A stretch of DNA of 64,000 nucleotides, taken from assembly GCA_029239635.1 (NCBI GenBank), contig JARBUN010000003.1, positions 54,535 through 118,534 of the forward strand, in the 5' to 3' direction. How positions within the stretch are numbered: position 1 is the stretch's first letter; each line of letters opens with the position of its first letter. Below are positions 8,309 to 17,690 of this stretch, piece after piece. This stretch comes from Microbacterium sp. (lineage in GTDB: Bacteria > Actinomycetota > Actinomycetes > Actinomycetales > Microbacteriaceae). Below the pieces are notes generated by a model. That model was not told the DNA's origin and did no database searches. It saw nothing but the letters and a program-made list of their open reading frames with translations. A program made the translations under genes and the position numbers.

Positions 8309-9412
8309 TCACCGCGTCGCGGTGTCGGCATCCGGATCCGAGAACGGACCGCACGCCGCGATCACGCGCCGCAGACTCACCGCCGCCTCCCAGGCGTCGA
8401 GAGGCTCTTCGGGCGCGGTGAGCGTGCGGAGGAGATCGGTGTAGCCGGTCAGCGCGCGCTCCGCCTCCCGGAGCTGCTCCGCGGTCGCGTCGGGCTCCGG
8501 GGGAGTGGTGACGAGGTGCGACACGGCCTCGATCGCCCCGGCGAGAGCGCGACGGGCGTCGTCGGGGATGCGGGTCTCCACGTCCGGCCCCGCGGTCAGG
8601 CGGGAGAGGGATGCCGACAGCTCGCGCGTCGCGTCGGCGGTTCCGGTCAGGGCGTCCAGGCGTCGGCGGTTGAGATCTCGCGGCGCCTGCAGACGCCGCC
8701 CGCGGGGGTTGTACCGACGGCTCTCGTCGGCCAGCTCGACCTCTTCGCGCACGTCGGCCAGCGTGCCCAGGAGTCCCGCGGTCGCGGTGTCGGCGGCATC
8801 CGGATCGAAGGCGTGTCCGGCCAGGGAGTCCGCGATGCGGTGCAGCGCCGCGGCGAGCTCGTCGCGCAGTCGCGCGAGCCGATCGTCGGCGCGCTTGATG
8901 CGCAGCGGAGGGACGACGACGAGGTTCACCACGACGCCCACCAGCACGCCGAACGCCATCGTGATGAGGTACGACGACGAGTAGCCGTCGGGGTCGGCGC
9001 CGCCGAGAAGCAGCACGAAGAGTCCCGCGATCGCCACCCAGTCCCGGCCGACGCCGAGCGCGCGGACCCCCGCGAGCAGGACGCCGAGGAGGATGACGAT
9101 CGCGACCGCGACGATGCGCGAGAGGCCGGCGCCCACCACCGCGAGGCTCCCGAGGCCGAGGCCGATGCCCAGAGCGAGCCCGACCAGGGCCTGCACGCCG
9201 CTCGACGCGGAGCGCGCGACGGTGGGGTACATGCTCACCAGCACGCCGAGCGGGGCGTAGTACGAGTACTCGCTCTGCGCGAAGGGCACGAAGGGGGCGA
9301 GATACCAGGCCAGGGCGGCTGCCGCGGCGGTCTTGGCGGCGAGCAGGAGACGGTCGGCGGTGATCGCGTCGTGCCACCACCGCCGCGGATCGAGCGAGGG
9401 GGAGAGTCTCAT
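8309..9412 (-). CDS. FUSC-family membrane protein (aromatic acid exporter-like)
   Basis: A 367-aa protein. The N-terminal half has about six membrane segments (AAKTAAAAALAWYLAPFVPF, ALVGLALGIGLGLGSLAVV and others) ending in NLVVVPPLRIKRADDRL. The C-terminal half is a soluble, helical, charged region. This arrangement is typical of FUSC/ArAE half-size proteins, which are proposed exporters of aromatic acids or other small molecules; no substrate can be read. The start is ATG 9412 (MRLSPSLDPRRWW); the upstream part of the ORF (to 9967) is antisense shadow of the hydrolase. It ends 13 nt from the convergent kinase. Confidence 0.82.
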   Translation of the reverse strand: MRLSPSLDPRRWWHDAITADRLLLAAKTAAAAALAWYLAPFVPFAQSEYSYYAPLGVLVSMYPTVARSASSGVQALVGLALGIGLGLGSLAVVGAGLSRIVAVAIVILLGVLLAGVRALGVGRDWVAIAGLFVLLLGGADPDGYSSSYLITMAFGVLVGVVVNLVVVPPLRIKRADDRLARLRDELAAALHRIADSLAGHAFDPDAADTATAGLLGTLADVREEVELADESRRYNPRGRRLQAPRDLNRRRLDALTGTADATRELSASLSRLTAGPDVETRIPDDARRALAGAIEAVSHLVTTPPEPDATAEQLREAERALTGYTDLLRTLTAPEEPLDAWEAAVSLRRVIAACGPFSDPDADTATR

Positions 9413-9507
9413 GAGGGGGTCAGGCGAGGGCGGAACAGCACCTCCCCATGCTCCGGGCCGAGAGCGGATCGGTCGCGGGGGTTGCCGTCCTGCTCCCCGC
9501 GGGGTAG

Positions 9508-10470
9508 CTAGCGACGCGGCCGGTACGCCTGCCACAGCACGCGGGCGTGCTCCGCCTTGGCGCGTTCGACGCCCGTCTCGTCCTTGCGGGCCGCGCTGAT
9601 CCATTCCGCGAGGCGGCTTGCCATGGCCCCCAGCACCATCCGCACATCCGCGTGCCGCGCGGGAGGGACCGCGGCCTCGGCGGCCGGCATCCGTCCCTTC
9701 GCGCCGAGCTCGTCGCGGACGTGGGCCATCGTGAGGCGGGCGACGCCGACGGCGTGGCTGTTGACGACGCAGTGCGCGGCGCCCTCGATCTCCCACCGCC
9801 GTGCGGAGCGCGCGCGAGCCACGAGCCGCGAGTGCAGTCTGCGCGGCGAGGGGCGATCGTGCTCGCCGCGGATGAGCAGCAGGTTCGCCCGTGCCTCGCC
9901 GATGCGATCCGAGATCCGGTACCGCAGCATGTGCGGCAGCGTCTCGAAGAAGTAGAGGAACCCGCACAGCAGATAGGCCGAGAGCGCCAGGAGGGCGATG
10001 TGCAGGGACTCGCGGGCGGTGGACTGCGCGAACCGGACGGCCTGCACGCCCGCCCGTGCGTCGCCCTCGTCGACGACGGGGCTCACCAGCACCGCGTGCG
10101 ACAGCTCTCGGCGCGCGAGCACCTCCGTGACGACCTGCGTCCCCATCGAATGGCCGAGGAGCACGGGGTCGCGCAGACCGTAATGATCGAGCACCCCCTC
10201 GACCTGGTCGGCGAAGAACGCGGCCGTCGGCTGCTCACCGGATGCCGGGACCCCCGCGAAACCGGGGAGGTCGAGCGCATACACCTCGCCCTCGGACGCC
10301 AGCAGCGGCGCGAGGAACTCGAAGTACGTCGACGCGACCCCGATGCCGGCCACGAGGACGAAGGCGTGTCCGGTGTCCGCCCCCGTCGACACGCGCGTCA
10401 CGCGCGTGCGGGCGCGGCCACGCCGGTAGGTCTCGACGTGGACGTCGACGGGAGGAGGGTCGCTCGGCAT
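9508..10470 (-). CDS. Alpha/beta hydrolase
   Basis: A 320-aa alpha/beta-hydrolase-fold protein. The nucleophile elbow GHSMG is present, the acid is probably the Asp of RGEHDRP, and the histidine is that of GAAHCVV. The oxyanion region is LVAGIGVAST. The fold is certain, the substrate is not. I chose ATG 10470 (MPSDPPPV); the track's GTG at 10488 adds six residues and cannot be excluded. It lies 95 bp upstream of the FUSC gene on the same strand, with no shared-function evidence. Confidence 0.82.
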   Translation of the reverse strand: MPSDPPPVDVHVETYRRGRARTRVTRVSTGADTGHAFVLVAGIGVASTYFEFLAPLLASEGEVYALDLPGFAGVPASGEQPTAAFFADQVEGVLDHYGLRDPVLLGHSMGTQVVTEVLARRELSHAVLVSPVVDEGDARAGVQAVRFAQSTARESLHIALLALSAYLLCGFLYFFETLPHMLRYRISDRIGEARANLLLIRGEHDRPSPRRLHSRLVARARSARRWEIEGAAHCVVNSHAVGVARLTMAHVRDELGAKGRMPAAEAAVPPARHADVRMVLGAMASRLAEWISAARKDETGVERAKAEHARVLWQAYRPRR

Positions 10471-10520
10471 CGATCCAGGATGCCGCACTCACCTGGGGGC
10501 GCTGTCAATCCCGCAGCCGG

Positions 10521-10542
10521 TGTCGGATCCCCCGCCTAGCCT
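10521..10542 (+). promoter_or_regulatory. Leaderless, PafBC-type promoter of the DUF3072 gene
   Basis: TGTCGG at 10521-10526, 10 nt, TAGCCT at 10537-10542, then 7 nt to the ATG at 10550. The spacing equals the RecA-independent DNA-damage promoter consensus TTGTCRGTG-N8-TANNNT known from mycobacteria. Confidence 0.55.
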
Positions 10543-10549
10543 CGGGGCC

Positions 10550-10789
10550 ATGAGCGATTCCTCCCGTGAAGAAGAGACCCTGGGCGCCGTCCGCGACGGA
10601 GACAACCCCGCCGAGAAGGACCCCTCGGACTGGGTCACCGGCGACGAGCCGATGACCGCCCCGCAGCGGAGCTACCTCGACACCCTGGCGCGTGAAGCCG
10701 GGGAAGAGATCCCCGCCGACCTCACCAAGGCCGAGGCCTCCGAGCAGATCGACCGTCTGCAGTCGGCCACGGGCCGGGACTCGGCCTGA
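10550..10789 (+). CDS. DUF3072 family protein
   Basis: A 79-aa acidic soluble protein. Residues 30-75 carry the DUF3072 signature (WVTGDEPMTAPQRSYLDTL, then DLTKAEASEQIDRLQ). The sequence looks like a short helix-turn-helix-like SAP module, but no function is established. The start at ATG 10550 is set by the -10 element 7 nt upstream; the track's GTG at 10520 would overlap the promoter. A TGTCGG element suggests DNA-damage control (inference). Confidence 0.85.
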   Translation: MSDSSREEETLGAVRDGDNPAEKDPSDWVTGDEPMTAPQRSYLDTLAREAGEEIPADLTKAEASEQIDRLQSATGRDSA

Positions 10790-10817
10790 CCGCGCCGCGT
10801 CCCGTTCGAGCTGCCTG

Positions 10818-11306
10818 TCAGATCGAGCGGGACGCGATGTCGGCCGACGCGATGCTGTCGACGTGCTGCTTCTCGACGCGCGCGATGTCGTCGAGGAAGT
10901 CGGCGACGATGCGTCGCTCGGTCGCGCCGAGCTTCGACGCCGCCTCGGCGACCGAGGCACGCCGCACCGAGAGCACGCGCCGCGCCGGCGATTCGGGATC
11001 GATGGTCGCGCGCACGACGATCGACCGCCGGTCGCCGGGGTACGGCTCCCGCTCGACCCACCCGGCTTCCGCGAGACGGTCGATGAGGGTCGTGGTCGCG
11101 GCGGACGTGATGCCGAGCATCTCGGCGAGCAGTCGCGGGGTCACGGGGTCGTCGTCCTCGCTGCGCTCGAGGAGGAAGCGCAGCACCTTCGCGTCATTGG
11201 GGCCGATGCCCAGCGATTGCAGGGCGGCGCGCTCGGAGATCGCGCTGGAGTCGGTGAGGTCGCTGAGGGCCTTCACCACATCATCTGCCGTGGCCGTGCG
11301 CCGCAT
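10818..11306 (-). CDS. MarR-family transcriptional regulator A
   Basis: A 162-aa MarR winged-helix regulator. The recognition region reads MLGITSAATTTLIDRL and the wing contains GDRRSIVVRAT. It has a good ribosome site (AGGAGGTGAC directly upstream of the ATG at 11306). It is divergent from a second MarR gene with nearly the same recognition-helix layout, and no obvious effector gene lies between them. MarR proteins usually bind palindromes in such intergenic regions, so mutual or auto-regulation is likely (inference). Confidence 0.88.
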   Translation of the reverse strand: MRRTATADDVVKALSDLTDSSAISERAALQSLGIGPNDAKVLRFLLERSEDDDPVTPRLLAEMLGITSAATTTLIDRLAEAGWVEREPYPGDRRSIVVRATIDPESPARRVLSVRRASVAEAASKLGATERRIVADFLDDIARVEKQHVDSIASADIASRSI

Positions 11307-11431
11307 GTCACCTCCTGTGAACCCTTGTCGAGCTACTGTCTCGATGTCCTACCAACTAGTCAGCCGACGTATTTTGCCATGCTACCCGTCCGTGTCGCGC
11401 AGCGGCAGGGGCCTGGACAGCGGCGCTGACA

Positions 11432-11437
11432 TAGGAT
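11432..11437 (+). promoter_or_regulatory. Leaderless -10 element of MarR gene B
   Basis: TAGGAT ends 6 nt before the GTG at 11444. Within the same 137-bp divergent region, TCGAG-N7-CTCGA (about 11329-11345) is a possible MarR operator. Confidence 0.55.
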
Positions 11438-11443
11438 GCGGAG

Positions 11444-11968
11444 GTGGAAGACGGCTCGCAGTCGTCGCGCTACTGGTATGGCGCGACCGAGGAAGAACGT
11501 CGGCGTCGTGCCGTCGAGGTGCTTCAGGCCTTCCGCGTGTATCGCGCCGCCGAGGTGGCGATGCGCCGCCGCACGCGTGAAGCGATGTCGATGGGCGAGA
11601 ACGACCTCCTCGTCCTGCGCTACCTCCTGCGCGCGGCCGGGCAGGAGCGCCACGTGACGCCGGCGGAGCTCACCCGCTATCTCGGAGTGTCGACCGCGTC
11701 GACCACGGCGATCATCGACCGACTCGAGAGGTCCGGTCATGTCACGCGCGTGCCGCACCCCACGGACCGCCGCAGCATCCGGATCGTCTCGACCACGGCC
11801 AGCGACGAAGAGGTCCGCGCGACGCTCGGCTCGATGCACACGCGCATGATGGCGGCCGTGTCCGACATGACGCCCGAGGAGTGCGATGTCGTCATCGCGT
11901 GCCTGGGGCGCCTGCAGGATGCCGTCGACCAGGTCGACCCGGTCTCGGAGACGGAAACGACGCCCTAG
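11444..11968 (+). CDS. MarR-family transcriptional regulator B
   Basis: A 174-aa MarR regulator: YLGVSTASTTAIIDRLERSG is the recognition helix region and PTDRRSIRIVST the wing. It resembles the divergent regulator A (shared pattern TLIDRL/AIIDRL and DRRSI). It carries an N-terminal extension (EDGSQSSRYWYGATEEERRRR) not seen in A. GTG 11444 is the start, supported by the TAGGAT hexamer 6 nt upstream. The ligand and targets are unknown. Confidence 0.85.
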   Translation: MEDGSQSSRYWYGATEEERRRRAVEVLQAFRVYRAAEVAMRRRTREAMSMGENDLLVLRYLLRAAGQERHVTPAELTRYLGVSTASTTAIIDRLERSGHVTRVPHPTDRRSIRIVSTTASDEEVRATLGSMHTRMMAAVSDMTPEECDVVIACLGRLQDAVDQVDPVSETETTP

Positions 11969-11975
11969 CGATCCG

Positions 11976-12293
11976 TCAGGATGCCGGGGTCTCGGCCCCG
12001 GGCTCGGGGACGATGAGCAGGCCTCCCGAGGAGTTCGCCGAGTTCGCCAACTCCTCGACCCAGGCGCGGCTCAAGAGCGCCGGCTCCGGCTCGTCGAACA
12101 CGAACCGCAGCGGGATCGAGGGGTGCAGCCAGACGGTGCTGCGCCCCACCTCCTGGTCGGGGCCATGGGTCCATGACAGCGTGAAGCTCTCCCCACGGCG
12201 CAGCTTGGTCGCGATGACGACCTTGATGTGCGCCAGCGTGCGGTCTTCCATGTCGATCGGCGTCGCGACGTCGCCGTAGTAGAGCGTTCCCAC
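11976..12293 (-). CDS. DUF7882-type small protein, paralogue 1
   Basis: A 105-aa protein with the pattern MG.LYYGD, DRTLAHIKVVIATKLRRGES, F.LSW, R.T.WLHPSIPLRFVFDEPEP, then WVEELANSANSSGGL. Two close paralogues follow within 800 bp. I recognise this as a Microbacteriaceae family (DUF7882), sometimes mislabelled ATP-dependent DNA ligase; its function is unknown. It starts at GTG 12293 with TAGCGT 6 nt upstream. The longer ORF at 11965-12360 is a shadow. Confidence 0.82.
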   Translation of the reverse strand: MGTLYYGDVATPIDMEDRTLAHIKVVIATKLRRGESFTLSWTHGPDQEVGRSTVWLHPSIPLRFVFDEPEPALLSRAWVEELANSANSSGGLLIVPEPGAETPAS

Positions 12294-12299
12294 GCGAGA

Positions 12300-12305
12300 A
12301 CGCTA
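12300..12305 (-). promoter_or_regulatory. Leaderless -10 element of DUF7882 paralogue 1
   Basis: On the minus strand TAGCGT is followed by 6 nt and the GTG at 12293, which fixes that start. Confidence 0.6.
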
Positions 12306-12391
12306 TCGATATCGCGGCAGCCCGATCGAAGGGGTTGATTCCCCTCCACCGACGTGGCACGCGCCAACCGGTCGAACCTGCGTTCCTCGGT

Positions 12392-12397
12392 TAGGCT
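12392..12397 (+). promoter_or_regulatory. Leaderless -10 element of DUF7882 paralogue 2
   Basis: TAGGCT is followed by 7 nt and the ATG at 12405. It faces away from the promoter of paralogue 1 about 90 bp to the left. Confidence 0.6.
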
Positions 12398-12404
12398 CGA
12401 CCCC

Positions 12405-12722
12405 ATGGGCAGATTCATCTACGACACCGTCGCCAACGCCGTCGACATCGATGACCGCACGCTGGCTCACCTGCGCATCGTCGTGATGAACAAGCTGCGT
12501 CGCTCGGAGTCGTTCATGTTCGACGTCGAGGTCGGCGACGGCAGCGGTCGTCGCAGCTTCTGGATGCACCCCTCGGTGCCGATCCAGTTCCACTTCTACG
12601 GCAGCCGTCAGCCGCGCATCAACCGCGTGTGGGTCGAAGACCTCATGCTCGCGGCATCCGGTCCCAACGGCTTGGCGATCACGCCGGAGCCGAGCGAAGA
12701 CGCCCACGTCGAAGAGGGCTGA
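12405..12722 (+). CDS. DUF7882-type small protein, paralogue 2
   Basis: A 105-aa protein of the same family as its two neighbours: MGRFIYD, DRTLAHLRIVVMNKLRRSES, WMHPSVPIQFHFYGSRQP, RVWVEDLMLAASGPNGL. It is the most divergent of the three: it has FMFDVEVGDG where the others have FTLSW, and it lacks the NSANSSGG motif. It lies on the opposite strand to both neighbours. No catalytic motif is visible. Confidence 0.82.
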   Translation: MGRFIYDTVANAVDIDDRTLAHLRIVVMNKLRRSESFMFDVEVGDGSGRRSFWMHPSVPIQFHFYGSRQPRINRVWVEDLMLAASGPNGLAITPEPSEDAHVEEG

Positions 12723-12725
12723 ACC

Positions 12726-13061
12726 TCAGCGCGTCGTCGAGTCCGTCGTCGCGTCGCGCGACGGCGCGATGTCTTCGGCGACGAGCATGATGCCGCCCGA
12801 CGAGTTCGCCGACTCGGACAGGCGCTCGATCCACTCCCGGCTGAGCCGGGTCGGCTCGGCGTCGTCGAAGACGAACCGCAGAGGGATCGCCGGGTGGAGC
12901 CAGAGGGTGCTGCGGCCCCGGGGCTCCTCGTCCGGGTGACGCCACGAGAGCGTGAAGCTCTCACCCCGGCGCAGTTTCGTCGAGATCACGACCTTGAGGT
13001 GCGCGAGAGCGCGATCCTCGATGTGAACGGTCGTCGAGCTTCCGTAAATGATCGTCCCCAT
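12726..13061 (-). CDS. DUF7882-type small protein, paralogue 3
   Basis: A 111-aa protein with MGTIIYGSSTTVHIEDRAL, AHLKVVISTKLRRGESFTLSW, WLHPAIPLRFVFDDAEP and SANSSGGIML. It is very close to paralogue 1 and convergent with paralogue 2, whose stop lies 3 nt away. The C-terminal tail is polar and variable. Start ATG 13061; TAGTGT 6 nt upstream indicates leaderless transcription. Confidence 0.82.
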   Translation of the reverse strand: MGTIIYGSSTTVHIEDRALAHLKVVISTKLRRGESFTLSWRHPDEEPRGRSTLWLHPAIPLRFVFDDAEPTRLSREWIERLSESANSSGGIMLVAEDIAPSRDATTDSTTR

Positions 13062-13067
13062 GCCTCC

Positions 13068-13073
13068 ACACTA
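13068..13073 (-). promoter_or_regulatory. Leaderless -10 element of DUF7882 paralogue 3
   Basis: On the minus strand TAGTGT is followed by 6 nt and the ATG at 13061. Confidence 0.6.
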
Positions 13074-13180
13074 ACCGCGCGGGTCCGTGGGAGATACGTC
13101 GTCGTTCTGAACGTGTCAAGCCACCCCGGCCGCTCGACGCGTGCTGTCACCGTAGAGACACCCCACGGAAGGACAGCGCC

Positions 13181-13321
13181 GTGAACGACCGACAGCCCCC
13201 GTCGCCGATCGAACCCGCTGAGGAACCCGCCGACCTCCCCGATGTCTTCGACGGCCTCATCGGTATCGATGTCGTCGACGGTGAGCTCGTGCCGCGCGAG
13301 CCCGAGCCGCCGCGCGCCTGA
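13181..13321 (+). CDS. Small acidic hypothetical protein (46 aa)
   Basis: A short GTG-initiated frame absent from the track: VNDRQPPSPIEPAEEPADLP, then DVFDGLIGIDVVDGELVPRE and a proline-rich end. AAGGA lies about 10 nt before the GTG. The middle (VFDGLIGIDVVDG) alternates hydrophobic and acidic residues as in real proteins, and the frame fills the gap between two genes with a stop at 13319. No family is recognised. Confidence 0.4.
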   Translation: MNDRQPPSPIEPAEEPADLPDVFDGLIGIDVVDGELVPREPEPPRA

Positions 13322-13351
13322 CGCTCACAGGCCCCTCGTATCTGCTTTCGG

Positions 13352-13357
13352 TACCGT
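13352..13357 (+). promoter_or_regulatory. Leaderless -10 element of the small alarmone synthetase gene
   Basis: TACCGT is followed by 7 nt and the ATG at 13365, choosing this start over the track start at 13242. Confidence 0.55.
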
Positions 13358-13364
13358 CGAGGGC

Positions 13365-14042
13365 ATGGCCGATTCGCTGGACGATCAGCAGATCACCGTG
13401 TCGAGTGCAGCTCTTCGCGCCATGCGCGACGAGTTCCAGAGATTCCTCATGGAGTACCGGTTCGGTCTCGCCGAGGTCGACACGAAGATCGCGATCCTGC
13501 GCGAAGAGTTCCAGGAGATGCACGACTACAACCCCATCGAGCACGTCTCTAGTCGGGTCAAGACGCCCGACAGCCTCGTCGACAAAGTGCGTCGCAAGGG
13601 CATCGACACCGACTTCGACTCGATCCGCGCCGCGATCACCGACATCGCCGGCATCCGCGTCACCTGCAGCTTCATCGACGACGCGTACCGCCTCTCCAAC
13701 CTGCTCACGCAGCAGGACGACATCACGGTGCGCGACGTGAAGGACTACATCGCGAATCCGAAGGCGAACGGATACAAGAGCCTCCACGTCATCGTCGAGG
13801 TGCCCGTCTTCCTCTCGACCGGACGGGTGGAGGTGCCCGTCGAGGTGCAGTTCCGCACCATCGCGATGGATTTCTGGGCGAGCCTCGAGCACAAGATCTA
13901 CTACAAGTACGACCGTCTCGTCCCCGCCGACCTCCTCGACCAGCTGAAGGATGCCGCCGACACGGCCGCCGAGCTCGACACGCGCATGGAGCGCCTCCAC
14001 CGGGAGATCCGCGGACCCCGCCCCGGGGTGGTCTCCCTCTGA
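13365..14042 (+). CDS. Small alarmone synthetase, (p)ppGpp synthetase domain only
   Basis: A 225-aa RelA/SpoT-type nucleotidyltransferase without HD hydrolase, TGS or ACT domains. Motifs: SSRVKTPDSLVDKVRRKG (substrate-binding basic region), ITDIAGIRVTCSFIDD (with the metal-binding acidic residue), NGYKSLHVIVEVP and EVQFRTIAMDFWASLEHKIYYK. It should transfer pyrophosphate from ATP to GDP/GTP in the cytoplasm. The length matches YjbM/YwaC-type enzymes. The ORF-track start at 13242 adds 41 non-conserved residues, and the TACCGT hexamer supports ATG 13365. The following coiled-coil gene begins 22 nt later but has a possible hexamer of its own. Confidence 0.9.
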   Translation: MADSLDDQQITVSSAALRAMRDEFQRFLMEYRFGLAEVDTKIAILREEFQEMHDYNPIEHVSSRVKTPDSLVDKVRRKGIDTDFDSIRAAITDIAGIRVTCSFIDDAYRLSNLLTQQDDITVRDVKDYIANPKANGYKSLHVIVEVPVFLSTGRVEVPVEVQFRTIAMDFWASLEHKIYYKYDRLVPADLLDQLKDAADTAAELDTRMERLHREIRGPRPGVVSL

Positions 14043-14063
14043 CGCGAGGGTCAGAATGGAGCA

Positions 14064-14930
14064 ATGACCGGCGCAGCGCGAAGCGACGACGACGCGCTCC
14101 TGGACGAAGCCGCCGCCGAACTGCTCGCTCTCCCGCCCGCCCGGTTCACCGCCGCTCGCGCCGAGCGCGCGGCCGCGGCCTCCGGAAACGTCGGACGCCG
14201 CATCGCGAAGCTGCGCAAACCCACCGTCGCCGCGTGGGCCGTGAACCTCCTCGTCCGAGACGGGCGACTCGGTGAAGCGATCGAGCTCGCGCACGCGCTG
14301 CGGGAGGCCCAGGACGACCTGGATGCCGCGGAGCTCGCGCGCCTGGGGAAGCAGCGGCGTCAGCTGGTCGCCGCCCTGGCGCGGCGCGCCGGAGAACTCG
14401 CCGCCGAGGCGGGGACTCCGCTCAGCGCCGCGATGGCCGACGCCGTGGAGAAGACCGTGAACGCGGCCGTCGTCGACCCGGACGTCGCCGCAGCCGTGCT
14501 CACCGGCCGATTGGTGTCGCCCGTCGACCTGGCTCAGGTCGACAATGACGGCCTGGGCGACCTCGTCGCCGGGTCGGTGCCCGAGGCCCTGGCTCCGGCG
14601 GCCCCCCGTGACGACCTCGCCGCCCGCCGCGCGCGCAAGGCGGCCGAACGGGCCGTGCGCGAGGCGGAGCGGGCCCACGCCGACGCCGCGCGCGAGAACG
14701 CGGCGGCCGACCGGCGGGTCGCGACGGCGCGGGAACGCGCCGACCGGGCGCGGGAACGCGTCGAGGGGCTGCGGGCGGATCTCGCGCGGGCCGAGACCGA
14801 GGCCGCCGAGGCGGACATGGTCGTCGCGCAGCGCGAGAAGGAGCAGAAAGACGCGGTCGCCGCGACCCGCGCCGCCCACCGCGCGGTCGAGCGAGCCGAG
14901 GCCGCGCGAGCAGAGGAGTCGGACGCGTGA
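14064..14930 (+). CDS. Coiled-coil hypothetical protein
   Basis: A 288-aa protein, rich in Ala, Arg and Glu. Residues 1-170 form a helical globular region with a recognisable pattern (NVGRRIAKLRKPTVAAWAVN). Residues 190-288 are a long heptad-like coiled coil (RRARKAAERAVREAERAHAD). I have seen similar proteins annotated only as hypothetical in Actinobacteria. The start ATG 14064 has CAGAAT 6 nt upstream and GGAG within that spacer, so it could be leaderless or ribosome-site driven. Its stop overlaps the next start (GTGA), so the two are translationally coupled. Confidence 0.75.
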   Translation: MTGAARSDDDALLDEAAAELLALPPARFTAARAERAAAASGNVGRRIAKLRKPTVAAWAVNLLVRDGRLGEAIELAHALREAQDDLDAAELARLGKQRRQLVAALARRAGELAAEAGTPLSAAMADAVEKTVNAAVVDPDVAAAVLTGRLVSPVDLAQVDNDGLGDLVAGSVPEALAPAAPRDDLAARRARKAAERAVREAERAHADAARENAAADRRVATARERADRARERVEGLRADLARAETEAAEADMVVAQREKEQKDAVAATRAAHRAVERAEAARAEESDA

Positions 14931-15403
14931 CCGGGGATCCGTGGGAGCTCGTGCGCGCGCGCCTCATCGATGCGCCGCGCGAACGGCTGGGTGAGCTGCA
15001 GGAGGGGCGCCGGGTGCTCGGCATCCCTCGCCCGGCGCGTATCGTGCCGCGCGGGTCCGCGTGGCACCTCGGCGTCCTGCTCCTGAGCGATGAGGCCGTG
15101 ATGGCCACGGGCGACATCGTGCGCTCGCGTGCGGAGGTACGGCGCGGATTCGCCGCCGAATCGCAGCGCCGACGGGCCGAGCTCGCGGCCGCTGCCGCCC
15201 GGGGAGGCGTCCCCGAGGGGGAGACCGTGCACATCGGCTGGCATCCGATCGACCTGTCCGCCCTCGACGAGCGGTCCTCGCCCCTCGCGGTGCGCGGGGG
15301 AGAGACGCTCGTGCGCTGGAGCGCGGCGGGCGGGTTCATGCCGCTCGCGCGGTACCTCGACGAGCGCGTCGAGCTGCTGCGGCATCCCCCCGAGCGCGCA
15401 TAG
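14927..15403 (+). CDS. Hypothetical protein coupled to the coiled-coil gene
   Basis: A 158-aa soluble protein with no family that I can name. It starts at GTG 14927, overlapping the stop of the coiled-coil gene by 4 nt. Residues around 40-75 (RIVPRGSAWHLGVLLLSDEAVMATGDIVRS) look like a beta-rich core, followed by a helical stretch AAESQRRRAELAAAAARGG. Translational coupling suggests that it works with the coiled-coil partner. Confidence 0.72.
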   Translation: MTGDPWELVRARLIDAPRERLGELQEGRRVLGIPRPARIVPRGSAWHLGVLLLSDEAVMATGDIVRSRAEVRRGFAAESQRRRAELAAAAARGGVPEGETVHIGWHPIDLSALDERSSPLAVRGGETLVRWSAAGGFMPLARYLDERVELLRHPPERA

Positions 15404-15463
15404 TCGGGGCCGCCCCGGGTGTCAACGGCGTCGAGGCGGCGGTTGGCGGCAACAACGCTGGTC

Positions 15464-15469
15464 TATCGT
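15464..15469 (+). promoter_or_regulatory. Leaderless promoter of the trehalose operon
   Basis: TATCGT is followed by 7 nt and GTG 15477. A weak TTGGCG lies 15 nt upstream of it (15443-15448). This element selects the second of two adjacent in-frame GTG codons as the glgX start. Confidence 0.5.
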
Positions 15470-15476
15470 GAGCGAC

Positions 15477-17686
<2,210 letters not shown>

Positions 17687-17690
<4 letters not shown>

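Noticed and set aside
10488-10488. GTG start for the alpha/beta hydrolase
   Set aside because: AGGTGA touches the GTG directly, too close for a ribosome site; the added six residues look non-conserved. Not excluded.
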